From NCBI GenBank assembly GCA_038040445.1, contig JBBPIG010000021.1:1-64000 (forward strand): a stretch of DNA of 64,000 nucleotides, given 5' to 3'. The notes under the pieces are model-generated. The model did not search any database. It worked only from the letters and a program-made list of their open reading frames with translations, and had not been told where the DNA came from. The position numbers were made by a program, and so were the translations under genes. Position 1 is the stretch's first letter. Each line of letters starts with the position of its first letter. Source of the DNA: Acidobacteriota bacterium. GTDB lineage: Bacteria > Acidobacteriota > Blastocatellia > UBA7656. Below, piece after piece: positions 62,247 through 64,000 of this stretch.

Positions 62247-64000
62247 ATGACACGCAGGAGCAACTCTCTGATACTCGCGATCGCTCTCGTCATTACTATC
62301 GGGGCGGATGTGGCTATCGCCCAGCAGCGCGGCAAGCTCATGGTCGAAACGCTGCTTGACTGGCGGTCGGCCTCCGACCCTCAGCTTTCACCTGACGGCT
62401 CGCGAATCGTTTACGTCTACGGCTTCGCCGATAAAATGAACGATCGCAACCTCAGCAACCTGTGGATCGCAAGCGTCGACGGCAAAGACATCCGCCCGCT
62501 CTCTCAAGGCGAACAGCGCGATACGTCACCGCAGTGGTCGCCCGACGGGAAGCGAATCGCCTACATCTCAACAAAAAGCGGCAAGCCTCAGATCGTCGTT
62601 CGCTGGATGGACACCGGGGCCGAAGCTACGATCACCGATCTCCAGGAAGCGCCATCCGGCATCGTCTGGTCACCCGACGGGACTCAGATAGCCTTCAGCA
62701 AGCTCGTGCCGGCCGCCGCGCCCAAAGGCGTGAAAATGCCCGAGAAACCGAAGGGCGCGAAGTGGGCCGATCCGCCCATCGTCGTCACTCGGCTTTGGTA
62801 TAGGCAAGACGCGCAGGGCTATCGGCCGTACGGCTTCCGGCATGCGTTCGTGATTCCTGCGACCGGCGGCGCGCCGCGGCAGATCACTAACGGCGACTAC
62901 GACTACAGCCCGCCTCAGTGGATGCCGGACGGCAAGACGATCCTGACCAGCGCCGTGCGCAAGCCCGACGCCGAGTGGGATCACGATGGCGCTGACATCT
63001 ACTCAGTCTCGGTAGCCGATGGTTCGATGAAACAGTTGACCAGTCGCGTCGGGCCGGACGCCGGGGCGATTGCGTCGCCCGACGGTCGTCGCATCGCGTA
63101 TGCCGGCTTCGACGAGAAGCGCAACAGCTACACGGTGTCGAATCTCTACGTGATGAACGCCGACGGCTCAGAGCCTAAGCTGCTGAGCGGCAGTTTTGAT
63201 CGGGATGTCCAGAGCCTTCAATGGGCAGCAGACTCATCGGGTGTTTACTTCGCAGCTCAAGATCACGGCGCGAGCAATCTGTACTTTGCCTCTGTGAGCG
63301 GCGGGATTCAGAAGCTCACCCAGGGGGCGCACATGATCAACGCCAGCGACATCGGACGCGACGGTCGCACTGCAGCCATCATCAGCGACCCCAAGCAGCC
63401 TGGCGACCTCTACACTTTCACATTACAAAAGGGGCAAAAGGGAAAGACGCTTGAGCCGGCGGCGATGCAGAAGCTCACCGGTGTGAACGATAGCTTGCTT
63501 GCCTCGATCAAGCTCGGCGATGTCGAAGAGATCAACTACAAATCGTTCGACGGCCGCGAGATTCAAGGCTGGATCATCAAGCCTCCCGACTTCGATGCGT
63601 CGAAGAAGTACCCATTCATCCTCTACATACACGGCGGGCCGCACGCGATGTACAACGTCGCCTTCAATCACGAGTTTCAATGCCACGCGGCGAATGGCTA
63701 CGTGGTGTTGTACACGAATCCGCGAGGCTCAACGGGCTACGGCCAGGATTTCGGGAACATTATCCAGCACAACTATCCTGGCGATGACTACAAGGACCTG
63801 ATGATCGGCGTGGACGAGATGCTCAAGCGTGGATACGTTGACGACAAGAAGTTGGCGGTTACCGGAGGCTCGGGCGGGGGCCTGCTGACGGCGTGGATTG
63901 TCGGACACACGAATCGTTTCGCGGCGGCAGTGTCTCAGTTTCCGGTGATCAACTGGTACAGCTTCTACGGTACGGCTGATGGCGGGCACAACATGGGTTG
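62247..64000 (+). CDS. S9-family prolyl oligopeptidase-like peptidase (3' end outside window)
   Basis: 585 residues visible. AGGAGG at 62233-62238 precedes ATG 62247; signal peptide about 1-28. An N-terminal beta-propeller with WD/TolB-like repeats (GSRIVYVYGF, GKRIAYISTKSGKPQIVVRW, DGRTAAIISD) leads to an alpha/beta hydrolase domain: FILYIHGGPHAMYNV, GYGQDFGN and the nucleophile in TGGSGGGLLTAW (Ser542). The Asp and His of the triad lie beyond the edge. Confidence 0.92.
   Translation, partial: MTRRSNSLILAIALVITIGADVAIAQQRGKLMVETLLDWRSASDPQLSPDGSRIVYVYGFADKMNDRNLSNLWIASVDGKDIRPLSQGEQRDTSPQWSPDGKRIAYISTKSGKPQIVVRWMDTGAEATITDLQEAPSGIVWSPDGTQIAFSKLVPAAAPKGVKMPEKPKGAKWADPPIVVTRLWYRQDAQGYRPYGFRHAFVIPATGGAPRQITNGDYDYSPPQWMPDGKTILTSAVRKPDAEWDHDGADIYSVSVADGSMKQLTSRVGPDAGAIASPDGRRIAYAGFDEKRNSYTVSNLYVMNADGSEPKLLSGSFDRDVQSLQWAADSSGVYFAAQDHGASNLYFASVSGGIQKLTQGAHMINASDIGRDGRTAAIISDPKQPGDLYTFTLQKGQKGKTLEPAAMQKLTGVNDSLLASIKLGDVEEINYKSFDGREIQGWIIKPPDFDASKKYPFILYIHGGPHAMYNVAFNHEFQCHAANGYVVLYTNPRGSTGYGQDFGNIIQHNYPGDDYKDLMIGVDEMLKRGYVDDKKLAVTGGSGGGLLTAWIVGHTNRFAAAVSQFPVINWYSFYGTADGGHNMG

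Overview
The window looks like a chromosomal segment of an Acidobacteriota bacterium, probably close to Blastocatellia. The clues are an Oar-type TonB receptor with an N-terminal carboxypeptidase-regulatory domain, large M14 and S9 peptidases with signal peptides, a hopanoid gene set, RHS/YD-repeat fragments, and many families of intergenic inverted repeats, several translated into protein ends. This placement is inference from gene content; no rRNA gene is present.

Layout. 1-4.7 kb is an accessory RHS region: the tail of an RHS-type protein, three tandem secreted paralogues (the third with added HEAT-like repeats), a decayed second RHS fragment and a TPR remnant. 4.7-10 kb is a leftward housekeeping run (sixA-like, DinB, era, prmA, rsmE, phenylacetate-CoA-ligase-like), broken by two repeat clusters. 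10.2-12.5 kb holds an alpha/beta hydrolase and a secreted UshA-like tetraheme cytochrome whose frame crosses an in-frame TGA exactly where a Cys is expected. This is a selenoprotein candidate with a hairpin just downstream, and the most interesting item here. 12.5-19.9 kb carries an acyl-CoA ligase, a NYN protein, a FecR-domain protein, a PD-(D/E)XK-like protein next to hpt, and nuoA-nuoB-midA. 20.5-28.8 kb is the protein quality-control block: tRNA-Leu, tig, clpP, clpX, lon, engB, rho.

28.9-43.4 kb has a VWA protein, a GMC oxidoreductase pair, small secreted proteins, one intact and one broken toxin-antitoxin module, a 1025-residue M14 peptidase, an MFS transporter and a TonB receptor. 43.4-51.6 kb is catabolic: a cyclase-family hydrolase, an FAD monooxygenase plus Old Yellow Enzyme pair that resembles the two halves of anthraniloyl-CoA/salicylyl-CoA monooxygenases, a thioesterase, and both E1 subunits of a 2-oxoacid dehydrogenase. 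51.8-62 kb has an amino-acid permease, a YjbQ protein and a hopanoid/isoprenoid set (hpnG, hpnA, hpnH, shc, ispH) split by a toxin-antitoxin/repeat island. The window ends inside an S9 peptidase gene.

Recurring themes: (1) at least ten inverted-repeat families in intergenic space, some of which now encode protein termini (PrmA N-terminus, EngB C-terminus, monooxygenase C-terminus); (2) small two-gene modules whose second or first gene survives only as a stub (33.7, 50.5 and 56.2 kb); (3) very tight gene packing, with ATGA/TGATG overlaps.
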